A stretch of DNA of 64,000 nt from Pyropia yezoensis. Its lineage: Eukaryota > Rhodophyta > Bangiophyceae > Bangiales > Bangiaceae. The stretch's first letter is position 1. Every line of letters begins with the position of its first letter. The stretch lies in the NCBI GenBank assembly GCA_009829735.1, contig CM020620.1, positions 5,970,593 through 6,034,592 of the forward strand. Direction: 5' to 3'. This document shows positions 51,923 to 62,520 of the stretch, piece after piece. A model generated the notes under the pieces. It had not been told where the DNA came from and did not search any database. It saw only the letters and a list, made by a program, of their open reading frames with translations. The position numbers and the translations under genes are program-made.

Positions 51923-52771
51923 TCACTCCCCGCCCGCCTCGAGGGGATGAAGCCGCCGGTCCGCCAGCACCACCCCATCCTCATCCACATACACCCAATC
52001 CCCCACCCGCCACACGCAGCCGCCCACCACGACGGGCACGCCCGGCGAGCCCGCCCACCCACCCCCTCCCTTTTCCGACCGCCGCGGGCACGCGCCGCGG
52101 GCGAGGATGCCCACCGGCACCCCCCGCAGGTCCGCCACATCCCGCACGCAGCCGTCCACAATGAGGCCCGCCCAGCCGGCTGCCGCCGCCGCGGCGGCCA
52201 CGCGGTCGCCCAGCAGGGCAAGGTCCGTGGCGCCCGCCGAGGAAACGACGGCCACCGCGCTGCGGGGGGGTGGAGGGGGGGCAGGGACAGGTGCTTCAGA
52301 GCCTCCCGCGGGGATGGGGGTCCCCGCGTCACCACCGCTACCGCCACCGCCGCCGCCACCACTACCGCCACCGCCACTGCCACCACTACCGCCACCGCCA
52401 CCGCTACCGCCACCGCTACCGCCACTGCCACCACCACCGCCACCGCTACCGCTACCGCCACCATCGCCGCTACCCCCGTCACGGTCGCCAACGCCGTTGC
52501 CATCGCCGCCGCCGCCACCACCCATGGTCACCGTGGCCGTCGTCGCCGTGGCGGCGGCCGCCGCCGCGTTGATTGCACCCCACAGCGCCGTGTTATCCCG
52601 CCCGAGAGCGACAGGGTAGACGGGCCCCGCAAAGGAGCGGGCGCGGCCATAGGAGCGGAAGCTGCCCAGGGCCGGGAGGCGCGGAGGCGGGGGGGCGCCC
52701 GCCGCGGTTGCCGCCGCCGAAAGGTAGGCATCGCAAAGGTCGGCGGTAGGAGGGAAGGATGGGGCGGGCAT
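51923..52771 (-). CDS. RraA-like (HMG/CHA aldolase-fold) protein with glycine-rich insertion
   Basis: 282 aa. The C-terminal half is a clear RraA family domain: LGDRVAAAAAAAGWAGLIVDGCVRD (residues 187-211), then RGVPVGILARG, PRRSEK, and GGCVWRVGDWVYVDEDGVVL (250-269). The N-terminus carries the matching DLCDAY and FAGPVYPV segments. Gly187-Asp189 and Arg210-Asp211 correspond to residues used for metal and ligand binding in this fold. Family members include RNase E regulators in bacteria and 4-hydroxy-4-methyl-2-oxoglutarate aldolases; the reaction here cannot be told from sequence. Residues 84-150 are almost pure Gly/Ser/Asp from a trinucleotide repeat and interrupt the domain. No transit peptide is evident. 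Confidence 0.85.
   Translation of the reverse strand: MPAPSFPPTADLCDAYLSAAATAAGAPPPPRLPALGSFRSYGRARSFAGPVYPVALGRDNTALWGAINAAAAAATATTATVTMGGGGGGDGNGVGDRDGGSGDGGGSGSGGGGGGSGGSGGGSGGGGGSGGSGGGGSGGGGGGGSGGDAGTPIPAGGSEAPVPAPPPPPRSAVAVVSSAGATDLALLGDRVAAAAAAAGWAGLIVDGCVRDVADLRGVPVGILARGACPRRSEKGGGGWAGSPGVPVVVGGCVWRVGDWVYVDEDGVVLADRRLHPLEAGGE
52322..52522. repeat. (CCACCG/CTACCG)n trinucleotide repeat inside the RraA-like gene
   Basis: About 200 bp of near-perfect ACC/GCC/ACT triplets, read on the minus strand as Gly and Ser codons. Its position within an otherwise conserved domain indicates repeat expansion. Confidence 0.85.
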
Positions 52772-54638
52772 GATGCCGTCGCCGGCAGGGGGGGGGTGGT
52801 CGGCGACAGGCGGGTAAGGCGGCGGTTGCCTGCGACGCGAAGGCGGGTGCGCCGCGACGCCACCCTGGCGAGCCGCCCGTGTGGTAGGGGGGGGCGCCTC
52901 GGTGGGCGGCGAGTGCCAGGCGGGTGAGGACGAGGCCCCGCCCGTTCCCCCCTGACAGCGTGCGTCGTCGCTCTTGTTGACAGCGCGAAATAGGCGGGCT
53001 GTGTCATGGGCGCCCGCCCGGAGCGCGCGCCCAAATGCCAGCAGCTACAGGGGGTGCTGCCACGGTGATCCGGCAGGGCGCCCACACGACCCCGCGCCGC
53101 GGCTGGCGGGTGCGCCACCAAGCGCACCCGCCGCCCACACGCGCGGCCGGCGGTCCGCCACGTCTCGCACAGCTGCCAATGGGCGGGCGGCGTGGAGGCG
53201 CGCACCCAGTGAAAAGGGGAATGACACTGTCCACTGGGACACACCCATCTGGATGTGGGTGAGACTCCTGACCTATTTATGCGGCTCGGAAAATGGGGGG
53301 CCCGTTTCCAACAGAAAAATCCTCCCCTCCCCACCCACCGCGCATCCACCCACCCGCCCCACCGCGCATCCACCCTCCCGCCCCACCGCGCGCCCGTTTC
53401 AACCACTGGGCCAGCGAGCGTGCCAGTGTGCACCCCCTTTTTCTTTTTCTCTTTTTTTTTCTTTGCCACGTTGGGTGGGTGGGCAGCCTCGTTGGCGGCG
53501 GGTGGGCGGAGAGCGGCAGGCCTCGTTGGGCCGCCGCCACGCCCACGCGTGCGCCGAGGTTGCCTCGCTCCTCCCCGCCGTCGCGCGCACCCTGCGCTGG
53601 TCGTCCCGCCCACAGCGCCCCCCCCCTCTCTACCACCTCCACCGCCACCCAACCTCCACACCCCCACCTCGTCAGTGAGCGGGGGCCGCCCCGTTCCCCG
53701 TGCCCCCCCCCCCCCTCCTGTGGCCTACACGTCATCCCAGCGCGTAGCGTGCGCACGCACTGGGACGGGCATCCGCCCCCTCCCGTCTGCGGCCGCCTTC
53801 TCTCCTCCGCTCTTGTCGTTGTTCGGGGTTCGCGCGTCGCCTTGCTGGGATTGCCCTTTGCGTCCGTGTCGACATCGACGGCGCGCCCTCCCCTGCCCCC
53901 CCCCCCCCCCCCCCCCTATCTCGTACCCCCTTTTTTTTCACCTCTCAACCCTGCCCACCACCGCCTCGACGGCGGCTTGGCCCTCGGCGCGTTCCCTTGT
54001 TTTTTTTTGTGCGCGCCACGCCGACCGCTGGGTGCGCACGGCTCGGCGGGCGAGGGCGGGGGCGGGGGGGGGCGCGTGCGTGGGGCGTGGCGGGGCGGAC
54101 CCTGCGGCCGTGAGGTGTGTGTCGCGGGAGCGCTCGTGACCCGGGTCTGCGGTGCGGCGGGGTCGGCTGCTGCTGGCTGCTTGCTGGGCGGTGTGGCGTC
54201 GGGGAGGGTGTGGGCTGGCTGGCGGTACGGCCGCCGGCTGGGGGTGGGGCGGCGGCAGTGGCGGTGGAAGGAGGTGGCAGCGGCGGTAGCGGCGCCCGCG
54301 GTGGCTGCGGCGGTTCATCGACCGCAGCGGGCAGCGGCTGGCGGAGGGGGAGGAGGGGGGGCGGGGGGCGGGACGCTATTGGGGGCGGACAGCCGGTGCC
54401 GGACGGGCGCCCAGCCCCCGGCACCCGCCCGTGCTGACCAGGTCACCTGCACGGCACAGACCGGCGGGCGCCCCACCGCGCCACCGTCGGGCCCCCCTCC
54501 CCGTGCTGTGGGGATTGCCGCTGGCGCGTGCCGGGCTGGGCGCGAGTCACGTGGGGCTCCCCCCCCTCCCCCCTCTCATCCCCCCCTGCCTGTGGCCCAC
54601 GTGGTCGGACGGCAGCTGCCGCCGTCGCTGTTCTCATC
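52772..54638. other. Spacer between the divergent RraA-like and MAP kinase genes
   Basis: No gene is supported; it should hold both promoters. Seen: an AT-rich motif CCTATTTATG near 53271, T-runs at 53440-53465, 53930-53940 and 54000-54010, C-runs of more than 15 bases near 53710 and 53900, and a tandem repeat CCCACCGCGCATCCACC at about 53335-53390. Confidence 0.45.
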
Positions 54639-56407
54639 ATGGCGGACAATGCGCCCCCCCCTCCCCCCGCCCGTGCGCCCCGCTCCACCGACGAGGAGCG
54701 GCGAGCGAGGGAGGAACGCAAGCGGGAGGCGTCCCGCCAGGCGGTGACTGAGTTTTTCCGCGTCCCACTGTCGGCCCACACGTACACGGTACAGGAGCTG
54801 ATTGGCACGGGCGCGTACGGGGTGGTGTGCTCGGCGGTGATATCCAGCACCGGCGAGCGGGTGGCCATCAAGCGCATTAAGGCGGTGCTCAACAGCTACC
54901 CGTTTGCGACGCGTATTCTGCGGGAGCTCAAGTTCATGCGCCTCCTCCGGCGGCATGAGAACATCATCACCGTGCGGGATGTGATGGTGCCCGGGGAGCG
55001 CGACCGCTTCAACGACGCGTTTGTCGTGTCAGAGCTGATGCCCATTGACCTGGCCAAGCTCCTCCGCACGACAACGACGCTCAGCCCAGAGCACGTCAAG
55101 TACCTTATGTTCCAGCTGCTTCGTGCGGTGCACTTTATGCACTCTGCCAACGTGCTGCACCGGGACATCAAGCCCAACAATGTGCTCGTTAACAAAAAAT
55201 GCGAGCTCCGCGTCTGTGACTTTGGTACGTGCTGGGGGAAGGGGGAGGGGACGCCGCCGTACTCCGTGTGCTCTCATTTGCGAAGGAGGGCCGGCCAACT
55301 GGGGGCTTGTACCGACTATTCTGCTTATCGCTGTGGCGCTTCTTATCGATTTGCATCGCTAGCTCGTGCTGTGGTGTGCATGTAGCTGACCGCACTTTCT
55401 GCCATTGCTCTGTAACCTGTTTTTGCTACTGCTACGCTCTGTGGCCTTGGCCTGGTGTGATGTTGTGATACGTCACAGGGCTTGCTCGTGCTGCTTTTGA
55501 CGACGACCCCGACCCCGGCTTTTGGACGGACTACATTGCTACCCGCTGGTACCGGGCTCCCGAGCTGATCCTGACACTCCTGACCAACTACTCGACGGCC
55601 ATTGACATCTGGTCGGTGGGATGTATCTTTGCCGAGATCCTCTCTCGTGGGGAGCCCCTCTTCCCTGGCCAGAGCCCACAACACCAGTTTAGCCTCATTG
55701 TCAACGTGACGGGGACTCCTTCTGAGGAGGAAATCAGCCAGCTGCGCAACACTAGCGCGCAGCGGACCATGCGGTCGCTACCACGGACGCCGCGGAGGCC
55801 ACTGTCGACGCTCTTCCCTGACGCGGACCCTGACGCGCTGGACGTCATGTCCAAGATGCTCGAGTTTTCCCCTGAGAAGCGCATCTCCGCGCTCGAGGCG
55901 CTGCAACACCCCTACTTTGCCAAGTTTGCGTGCATGGGCCTCGGCGCAACGGCGGAGCCCGTCTCCCGCCGCGACTTTCTCTTTGAGCGCCACCGGTTGA
56001 CACCAGAGGGGATGCGCAAAGAGTTCCTGCGGGAGATTGCGCACTACCACCCCGAGGTACGGCGTGAGCTGTTCGACGAAGCCGCCGCTACCGGCGGCGC
56101 CGACGGTGGTGCCGCCGCCGCTGGTAGTGGCCTGGTGCCGATTGCCGACCGGGACGTGGTGGACGGCCCCGTCGCGGGGCGCCACAGCCGCGGGACGGCG
56201 CAGATGGCGGGGAGCTTTGAGTCGGCACTGGGCAACGACGCGGCCGCCGCGGCCAACGGCAATGGGACCCACGCGGCCATGGGCGCCCACACCGTGGGGG
56301 AGGATGACATGGAGACAATGAACCCGGGCTACCAGCGGAGAGGGACTGAGTATCGGTCAAACACGATGGACGAGCAGGTACTGGACCGGCTCAACACTCG
56401 CGTGTAA
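54639..56407 (+). CDS. Mitogen-activated protein kinase with TDY activation motif (one intron)
   Basis: Exon 1 is 54639-55224 and exon 2 is 55479-56407, giving 504 aa. The intron (55225-55478) begins GTACGTG and ends CACAG, splits the codon for the glycine of DFG, and is less GC-rich than the exons. Kinase motifs: glycine loop IGTGAYGVV (55-63), catalytic lysine K78, HRDIKPNN with D176, DFG at 194-196, and the activation loop T212-D213-Y214 before ATRWYRAPE. These features define a serine/threonine MAP kinase activated by dual phosphorylation; TDY is the version found in plant group D MAPKs. A Pro-rich N-terminus and an Ala/Gly-rich C-terminal extension (about residues 395-504) surround the domain. 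Earlier in-frame start codons are not ATG. Confidence 0.93.
55225..55478 (+). other. MAP kinase intron (254 bp)
   Basis: GT-AG borders; splicing restores the DFG-LAR reading across exons. Without splicing the frame stops at 55383. Confidence 0.9.
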
Positions 56408-56758
56408 AGAGTTTCTGTGTTTTGTGCGACTTTTTTTTTTTGTTTTGTCTCACGCGCGACTGTCGGTTGCGTCCGTTGTTTCTGGGCTGGTCACGGAGGA
56501 CACGAGCGCACCCGTGTAGCCAAGATCTGTGCTCACGAGTTTTTTTGATGCCAGCCACGTTTATGACGTTTTTCTGTGGAAATATGAAGACGGAAACACG
56601 TACCTTGGGCAGCAGGATGGACCAATCCCGGGCCGACACCTGGTGAACTTTCATTAAAAGTCTTCGTGTTCATGACGACTGACTGAGCGAACGAAACGGT
56701 GCTGCGTTCCGTGCCCGGGCGTGCGGGGTCTGCTCCCCACCCCCCTATCCTGACCGGT

Positions 56759-59700
56759 ATGGCGGGGCAGGGGGGGCCCCTATCCCCCGGCGTTGCCGCC
56801 GCTGGCGGGACGTCGCTGCCGTCGGTCGGGACTGTTCTTCGTAAGTTCTTTGGTCGCCTCCGCCGTGATGCCCGCTTCTACGTTGGCCGCCGGCCGGTCG
56901 TGACTGCCGTCGCGGCGGTCGGCGCGACGGTGCTCCTGCTGACACTCTTTGGCCGCCGCGTTTTGGACGGCGACGGCGCGGCCGGCGGTGCACACGGGGT
57001 CGTCCGCTTTGCCCCTCGCGGCGACGTGGCGGCTACCTGCGTGTGTGTCGACGGTGTGTCGTCCCTGGGGCGGTGGGAGCGGTCGCTCGTGTCGGCCGAC
57101 GTTGTCTTTCGTGGGCACCCAGTCCTGCCCCCGCCGCCAGACCTGCCAGCTGATCAGGTGGAGCTGACGGTGGAGCAGCTGTACCGGGGCCCCGAGCGGC
57201 TCGTTGAGCGCCCCCTCCGTCTCCGCCGCGCTGACGTGCACGGGTGCGGGGCGGCGGCAACCGCGGGCGCTGCGCCGGGGGAGCCTTGGCTGGTCATTGC
57301 CGGCGCCGCCACGGGCGTGGCGGGGCGTTCGGCGGGGGAGCTTTCCGCGGCTGCTTGTGGGGCGGTGCTGCTCGCGCCGTGGCGGTCCCTCCCCGAGGAC
57401 GCCTTGCGAGTGGTGGCCGAGGAGGGGGACCACGGCGACGCCTGGTGGCGCAACCGCCGCCAGTGGCACCCCACGCCCCGCACTCTAGCGGTTGCGCCGG
57501 CGACTGTGGTTAGGAGCGATGACGCTACCAGCGTTGGCACTCGCGCCCCCGCCGCGGACGCTCCCGTAGAAGAGTGGTGGCTCCGGCAGGGTTTAACCGT
57601 CGTAGCGGCTTGTCAAGACCGCAGCGATGCACTGGTCGAAGCATTGTCCTCCTGGCTGGCGGCTGACGGTGTGGACGAGGTGGTGCTCCTTGACTGGTCA
57701 TCCTCTCACCCCATCGCGGGGCACCTTGCCGAGACGGCGCCGGAACTGGTGGCCGACCCGCGACTGCTCTTGGCGCGCGTCGCGGGCCAGCACCGCGGGT
57801 GGGTGCTGTCGCGCGCCTATAACGTGGCGGCGCGGCTGGCGACGCGGGGGACCATCCTTAAGGTGGACTGCGACACTGTGCTCGGCGCGGGCTTTGTAGC
57901 TGCCCATCCACTGACGGGCCGCGATTTTTTTGCCGGTGACTGGCGGTCGTTGGCGGCGCCGACCGTCGACGAGCGGCTGCACATGAATGGGATGTTGCTG
58001 GTGCGGCGTGCAGACTTTGCCTACATCAACGGCTATGACGAGCGCATTGTCACTTATGGGTGGGACGACAGTGACATTGTGACGCGTCTGTCGGCTTTTC
58101 GGACTCCCAAGGCCATGGATTATCGGCAGGCAAGGCACGTGAGCCACGCGGCCTCTCGGCGGACGGGCCGGCAGGGCGCCCACACCCTGTTGCCGCCCGA
58201 CAATCCGCTGGCGGCGGCCGTAGAGATTCAGCGCAACCGGCTGCTGCTTAAGCCGCCGCGCCTGGCCCCGTGGGGCGCCTCCTCCCGTGGCGTTGTCTAC
58301 AACGTGAGGAGTATGGTGCTCGCCGCGCCGCGAGGCGCCAACGCCACTATTGCCGGCGGGAGAGCGCCGCCACCGCGTGGCGGCGACCAGAAAACCTCCC
58401 CGGGAAATCTCTACTACCTGCTGCGCGTGGCCAACGAAGTGCCGTCGGCGGCGGACCTCGTCTCAGAGGCCGACGGGGTGGACGCGTCTAAGCGCGCCAT
58501 CCGAATTATCCTCAAGAACCGCCGTGGTGTGCCGGCCTACCACAAGGACCTGCCGCTGGACTTTTTCCTCGGCCTCGCTGCCCGCTACGCGTCGCCTGTT
58601 TCGGCCGAGTCGGCTTTCGCACGCGTGGATGTCATCCCGGGTGGCGGCGGTGGCGGCAGTGGGAGCGGCGTCGGCCCTGCCATTGCCGCCGAGCCAACGT
58701 CGGGGTGCGCAGCGCGGCTGCTCACCCTGGCTGCCCTACGCGCCGCGACATCCCCCGCGTTGCCGTCGTTTTTTGGTGCCGGCGCTGGTGGGCGCGGCCT
58801 TCGTGGCGCCGTTCACGGGGGCGTCGCATCTGCCACCCTCGGCCGGCTGTCGGCTTCCTTTCGGCATCGGCGGGATGGCCCTGGTGGGGGCACCGCTGCC
58901 TTGGCGGTTCGCACAGGGCGGGGGGGGAGAGGCGCTGCTTTGGCCGGCGGGGGTGCGCTAGTCGCTCCCCCACCCGGTGCGGCGGGTTGGCATGCCCGCA
59001 TGCTGTGGCGCCACCCTGACGCGGGCTGTGGCTGCCGCTTCAGCGACCTTTTTGCGCCTGTCGATACGGAGCTGTTTGAGACAGCCGGCGATGCTATCCC
59101 AACAGGGGCGGGAACCGACGCCCCTCCCGCGGCTGTGGCGGCAGCGAGCACCATCGGGCCGTCGGCGCCCGCAGCTGCATCCGCCCCCACCACTCGTACT
59201 CGCGTTGTGTCGGCATCGTTGCGCGAGGCACTTTCCTCTACTACCTCTGCACTGGCCAACGTCACGGCCGGCACCCCCCTTGGCGCAACAATAGCCACCG
59301 CAGTGATCACCTGCGGGGTGGACATCCCCGCCGGTGCCCCCTGGGGTGACGACGATGCTGCCTATGTGGCGGCCATTCGCCACCAGCTTCGATCGCTGGT
59401 GCCCGTGGCCGCTCTCCGTTCCGCCGTCGTTACGGGAGCTTTGAGTCGGGCGGGAGCGACCGATGCGGCCGCCGTGGATGAGGCCGATGCGGCTGCCACC
59501 TCTGCCGAGGAGCAGCTCACGCTGGACGTGTGGAGCCGCACCCGTGGGGGCATCCAGTCTTCGCAGGACGGACGTATCTCGCGGGGTCTACGTGCCGCTG
59601 TCGCCTCTGTACGAGAGGGGAAGGAGGCGTCGGCGGTGGCGGCGCTGCTGGCGGGATGTCCGCGCCAAGAGAGCGGACCAGCGGATGGCCATTCATATGG

Positions 59701-59788
59701 TGAGTTGTTCGAGCAGCTGCCTGAGCTGGCCGTCATTGTGGCGGCGCTGCGACTGTCTGGGTCACGCTGCTTGGCGTTACCTCGTTGA
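56759..59788 (+). CDS. Type II membrane glycosyltransferase (GT-A fold, galactosyltransferase-like)
   Basis: 1,009 aa from the first ATG at 56759. A short basic cytoplasmic tail is followed by one membrane span at residues 46-64 (core TAVAAVGATVLLLTLF), the usual Golgi topology. The catalytic region holds a DXD-type motif D370-C-D372 (LKVDCDTV) for metal and sugar-nucleotide binding. GWDDSD follows at 434-439 after NGYDE, which resembles the GWG(E/D)D acceptor-site motif of beta-1,4-galactosyltransferase and chondroitin synthase families. The donor sugar and product are not determined. A long C-terminal region (about 600-1009) is Ala-rich with no recognised domain. The gene lies 351 bp after the MAP kinase on the same strand, without introns. 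Confidence 0.82.
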   Translation: MAGQGGPLSPGVAAAGGTSLPSVGTVLRKFFGRLRRDARFYVGRRPVVTAVAAVGATVLLLTLFGRRVLDGDGAAGGAHGVVRFAPRGDVAATCVCVDGVSSLGRWERSLVSADVVFRGHPVLPPPPDLPADQVELTVEQLYRGPERLVERPLRLRRADVHGCGAAATAGAAPGEPWLVIAGAATGVAGRSAGELSAAACGAVLLAPWRSLPEDALRVVAEEGDHGDAWWRNRRQWHPTPRTLAVAPATVVRSDDATSVGTRAPAADAPVEEWWLRQGLTVVAACQDRSDALVEALSSWLAADGVDEVVLLDWSSSHPIAGHLAETAPELVADPRLLLARVAGQHRGWVLSRAYNVAARLATRGTILKVDCDTVLGAGFVAAHPLTGRDFFAGDWRSLAAPTVDERLHMNGMLLVRRADFAYINGYDERIVTYGWDDSDIVTRLSAFRTPKAMDYRQARHVSHAASRRTGRQGAHTLLPPDNPLAAAVEIQRNRLLLKPPRLAPWGASSRGVVYNVRSMVLAAPRGANATIAGGRAPPPRGGDQKTSPGNLYYLLRVANEVPSAADLVSEADGVDASKRAIRIILKNRRGVPAYHKDLPLDFFLGLAARYASPVSAESAFARVDVIPGGGGGGSGSGVGPAIAAEPTSGCAARLLTLAALRAATSPALPSFFGAGAGGRGLRGAVHGGVASATLGRLSASFRHRRDGPGGGTAALAVRTGRGGRGAALAGGGALVAPPPGAAGWHARMLWRHPDAGCGCRFSDLFAPVDTELFETAGDAIPTGAGTDAPPAAVAAASTIGPSAPAAASAPTTRTRVVSASLREALSSTTSALANVTAGTPLGATIATAVITCGVDIPAGAPWGDDDAAYVAAIRHQLRSLVPVAALRSAVVTGALSRAGATDAAAVDEADAAATSAEEQLTLDVWSRTRGGIQSSQDGRISRGLRAAVASVREGKEASAVAALLAGCPRQESGPADGHSYGELFEQLPELAVIVAALRLSGSRCLALPR

Positions 59789-60754
59789 CCGGTGGACTAT
59801 CTAGGCTGTGGGGTGGGAGGTCTAAGGGGTCGTCCACCCGCGCTCGTTGCGTCCCAGTGCGGGGCGTCTCTGTTGAGGAGGTCGGCCTGCCGCACATTGC
59901 AATCACAAGATGCTCCCGTATTGAATTTGTTTTTTTCCGCGCTCACTAGTTAATGGCCGCGATATCCTCGGCACGGGGATAGTGGCGTTGTTGCCACACC
60001 GCCGAACTCGCTTTGGGAAAACTGGTTGTGGAGCATTAAACGCTGGACCGCGCAGTCCCAGCACCCTATCTATTCTTGCACGGGTTCCAGAGCATGCCCA
60101 GAGAAGAAAAGCACACACAAAACAACCCTGAGTCCTCGCCTACAACCCTATGACATGTCCACATGGACGAAGGGTCTCAAGCTCACGAAGGCACCACTCG
60201 ACAACTTCGGGTGCAGCCACGATGGTCCGCCTTAGTGCAGCCCCAAGTCACCCAACTGGCACCGGACAGGCACCCACCAAATCACGCGCGCATACTTAAG
60301 ACTGGTTGGTCTCCCTGACCGGGCCACAACCATTGCATGACCACCGACTGACGCACCGCAGGGGTGGTCGATGGCCACGCATCAGGAACACAGCCAAGAT
60401 GGGTTTGTTTTTCTTTTACGCCGACGATACGAATGCAAAAATCGCGTACGTCGAACCACAATCGCCTGGGCAAGCCCACCATACTCATCCACCAACGTGG
60501 CGTGAGACCCTGTACCAGCACCACAGCTAGCATCCAGAGACCCGGCTATAGACCAGCGCTGATCCCCCACGTCCAGCCCGCATGCCAGGTGTCGCCGCCA
60601 AGAAATTACCTCCTCCAGCACACGCCACAGGGTCACCCACAAGCGCAGCTGGCGCACCCACCGGGCGTCCCAGCGCCCCACCGTGTGGGCACTCCGTCAC
60701 TGCCGCACCCGCGCTGCACCCCGCGCACACCGCCGTCACCCAAAGCCCGCCGCT
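59789..60754. other. Spacer between convergent glycosyltransferase and eL32 genes
   Basis: No gene is supported. Composition is close to even AT/GC at 59900-60550, unlike most of the window. Confidence 0.5.
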
Positions 60755-61165
60755 CTACTCCACGTCCTCAGTCCGCAGGCGCGCGCCCGCGTTGGTCACC
60801 TTCACCCCCAGCGCCGAGGCGCGGGCAATAATGGCCGCCCGCTTCTTAGACGACACGTTGTGTGCAATCTCAGCCGCGTGCGTCGCGTTGTGCATCAGGA
60901 GCAGGTTCACGTCCTTCACATTGTTGACGGTGAACTTGTACAGGCCATTGGGAAGCATGTGCTTGGTCTTCTTGTTGCTGCCAAACCCAATGTTGGGCAT
61001 CCGCACGGCGCCCTTCCACTTGCGGCGCACGCACGAGTCAATACCCTTCGGCCGCCGCCATCCGATAGGCACGTGCTTGATCCGGTCAGACTGGTGGCGA
61101 GGGAAGGTCTTGGTGCGCTTCTTCACAATCGGCGTCTTACCGCCCTTGAACGCCTTGTTGGCCAT
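60755..61165 (-). CDS. RPL32: 60S ribosomal protein eL32 (L32e)
   Basis: 136 aa, intronless in the coding part. The whole sequence fits the eukaryotic eL32 family: a basic N-terminus with [14 protein letters not shown], then [18 protein letters not shown] and [17 protein letters not shown]. The length is normal. It is a structural protein of the large ribosomal subunit that contacts 28S rRNA. The start ATG at 61165 has a good context (CATCATGGCC). The stop is TAG. A highly expressed gene of this kind argues against the region being silenced repeat DNA. Confidence 0.98.
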   Translation of the reverse strand: MANKAFKGGKTPIVKKRTKTFPRHQSDRIKHVPIGWRRPKGIDSCVRRKWKGAVRMPNIGFGSNKKTKHMLPNGLYKFTVNNVKDVNLLLMHNATHAAEIAHNVSSKKRAAIIARASALGVKVTNAGARLRTEDVE

Positions 61166-62397
61166 GATGGACGACAGGGATAGACAGATGCAGGGACGCC
61201 GCTAATGCTGGGGTGTGCGTAGAGGAAGGTGGGGAGCGTGACGGCCGGCGATGGTCGAGCTGGGGACGACGCTGCCGGCGGCGACCGCGGTCGTCGGGCA
61301 CGGCCACACCCGCACCGCGACGCTCGACGTTGCCAGGCAGACGAATCGCGGCGATCGGTCTCTTGCAGTTGGGGATTTGAAACAAGGTAGAAACGATCGA
61401 TCCAATCGAATCGTATAAGTGGGTGGTTTGAAATACATCCGCACGTGAGGACAACTGTCATGTGTGGCGTACTGTGTTCTAAAGAGACGCCAGATTCAAT
61501 GGTTGGATAGATTCTTCGTGTTTCTTGGTGCTCGCGAATGGTGACGTTGTGAGCTCTGCCGCTCTGCAGCCAGAGGTACGAACAGAGAGAGAGGAGCGAG
61601 CATGGCAGGTGCTTCGTCGTCGCAGCTCTGAGAAGACCCAATTGTTCCATCGGTGGCGCGTTCCCTCTACAAAGGAGGCGCCTCTGGGGCCTGCACACGT
61701 GAAGCTGGTGCGACTGCGCATCTGGCCGGGATGTCGTGCGCACGGGGTGCGCGACGGCCAACTCTCGGCCGACTCTACCAAGTTCGGCCAGAGGAAAAGG
61801 GGGAGGTGCGTGTGGGCGGGCGCCTGCGGGCGGTTGGTGGCGGCAGGCACCCCCCAGTCGCTGGTGCGCGGCCGTCTGCGCCGGAGGGCGGGCCTGCTAC
61901 GGCGGGGGGGCGCCGCGTCGGTACCCGCCACGGCGGATGCGCGCTGCCGGCGGCGGCGGCCAGGGGAGGTCCCTGGGAAGTGGGGCTGAGGGCGGGGGAG
62001 AAGGGGAAGGGCGGGTGGCCCGCCTCCGCCAACGGGCATCCCCTCCGTCGTGGGTGTCCGCGAGCCAGCCGCGCCCGCGCCAGCACCCCCTCCCTGCACC
62101 CACCGCCCCCCGCCCCCCCACGCTGCGTACAGTACAGGCACACAGCAGTACATATATACCCCAACGACCACCTCCCCCCACCCTTTGATGAGGGGATCAG
62201 CATTGCATCGTCAACCCACCTCCCACCGACCTACCACCGTGACGGACAGGGCGCGCCTGTCCCTGCAGCACCAGCTGGTGAAGGAGGACTCTCACCGGGA
62301 ACGCCCCTTCCACGCGTGTGCGTGGCCAATGGGTGATGCCGCGCTGTACAGTACATACATACAGCACATACAATATGTACATGCATGGCACAGAATA
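61166..62397. other. eL32 upstream region and GC-rich spacer
   Basis: The first 450 bp are AT-richer and probably hold the eL32 promoter and leader. From 61800 on, the sequence is G/C-biased with no supported gene. Short motifs of the form GTACATAYATAC occur at 62148 and 62351. Confidence 0.45.
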
Positions 62398-62520
62398 TTG
62401 TGCGTCCCGTAAAAAGTGGACGTGCACGGGTCGTGCAGTGTAGGTTTGATTGGTCCAGTGGCCGATGTTTGACATGATCACGACACGAGCACGTCCACTT
62501 TTTAAATACAGGACGCACTA
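62398..62520. mobile_element. Tc1/mariner-like MITE (123 bp)
   Basis: Inverted ends GTGCGTCCCGTAAAAAGTGG (left) and its near-complement GCACGTCC...GGACGCAC (right), interrupted by a 4-base indel, cover about 35 bp each side. The element is flanked by TA on both sides (62396-62397 and 62521-62522), the duplication typical of Tc1/mariner. No coding capacity. Confidence 0.7.

Noticed and set aside
52528-53667. 379-aa minus-strand frame overlapping the RraA-like gene
   Set aside because: It is out of frame with a recognised domain and consists of low-complexity sequence.
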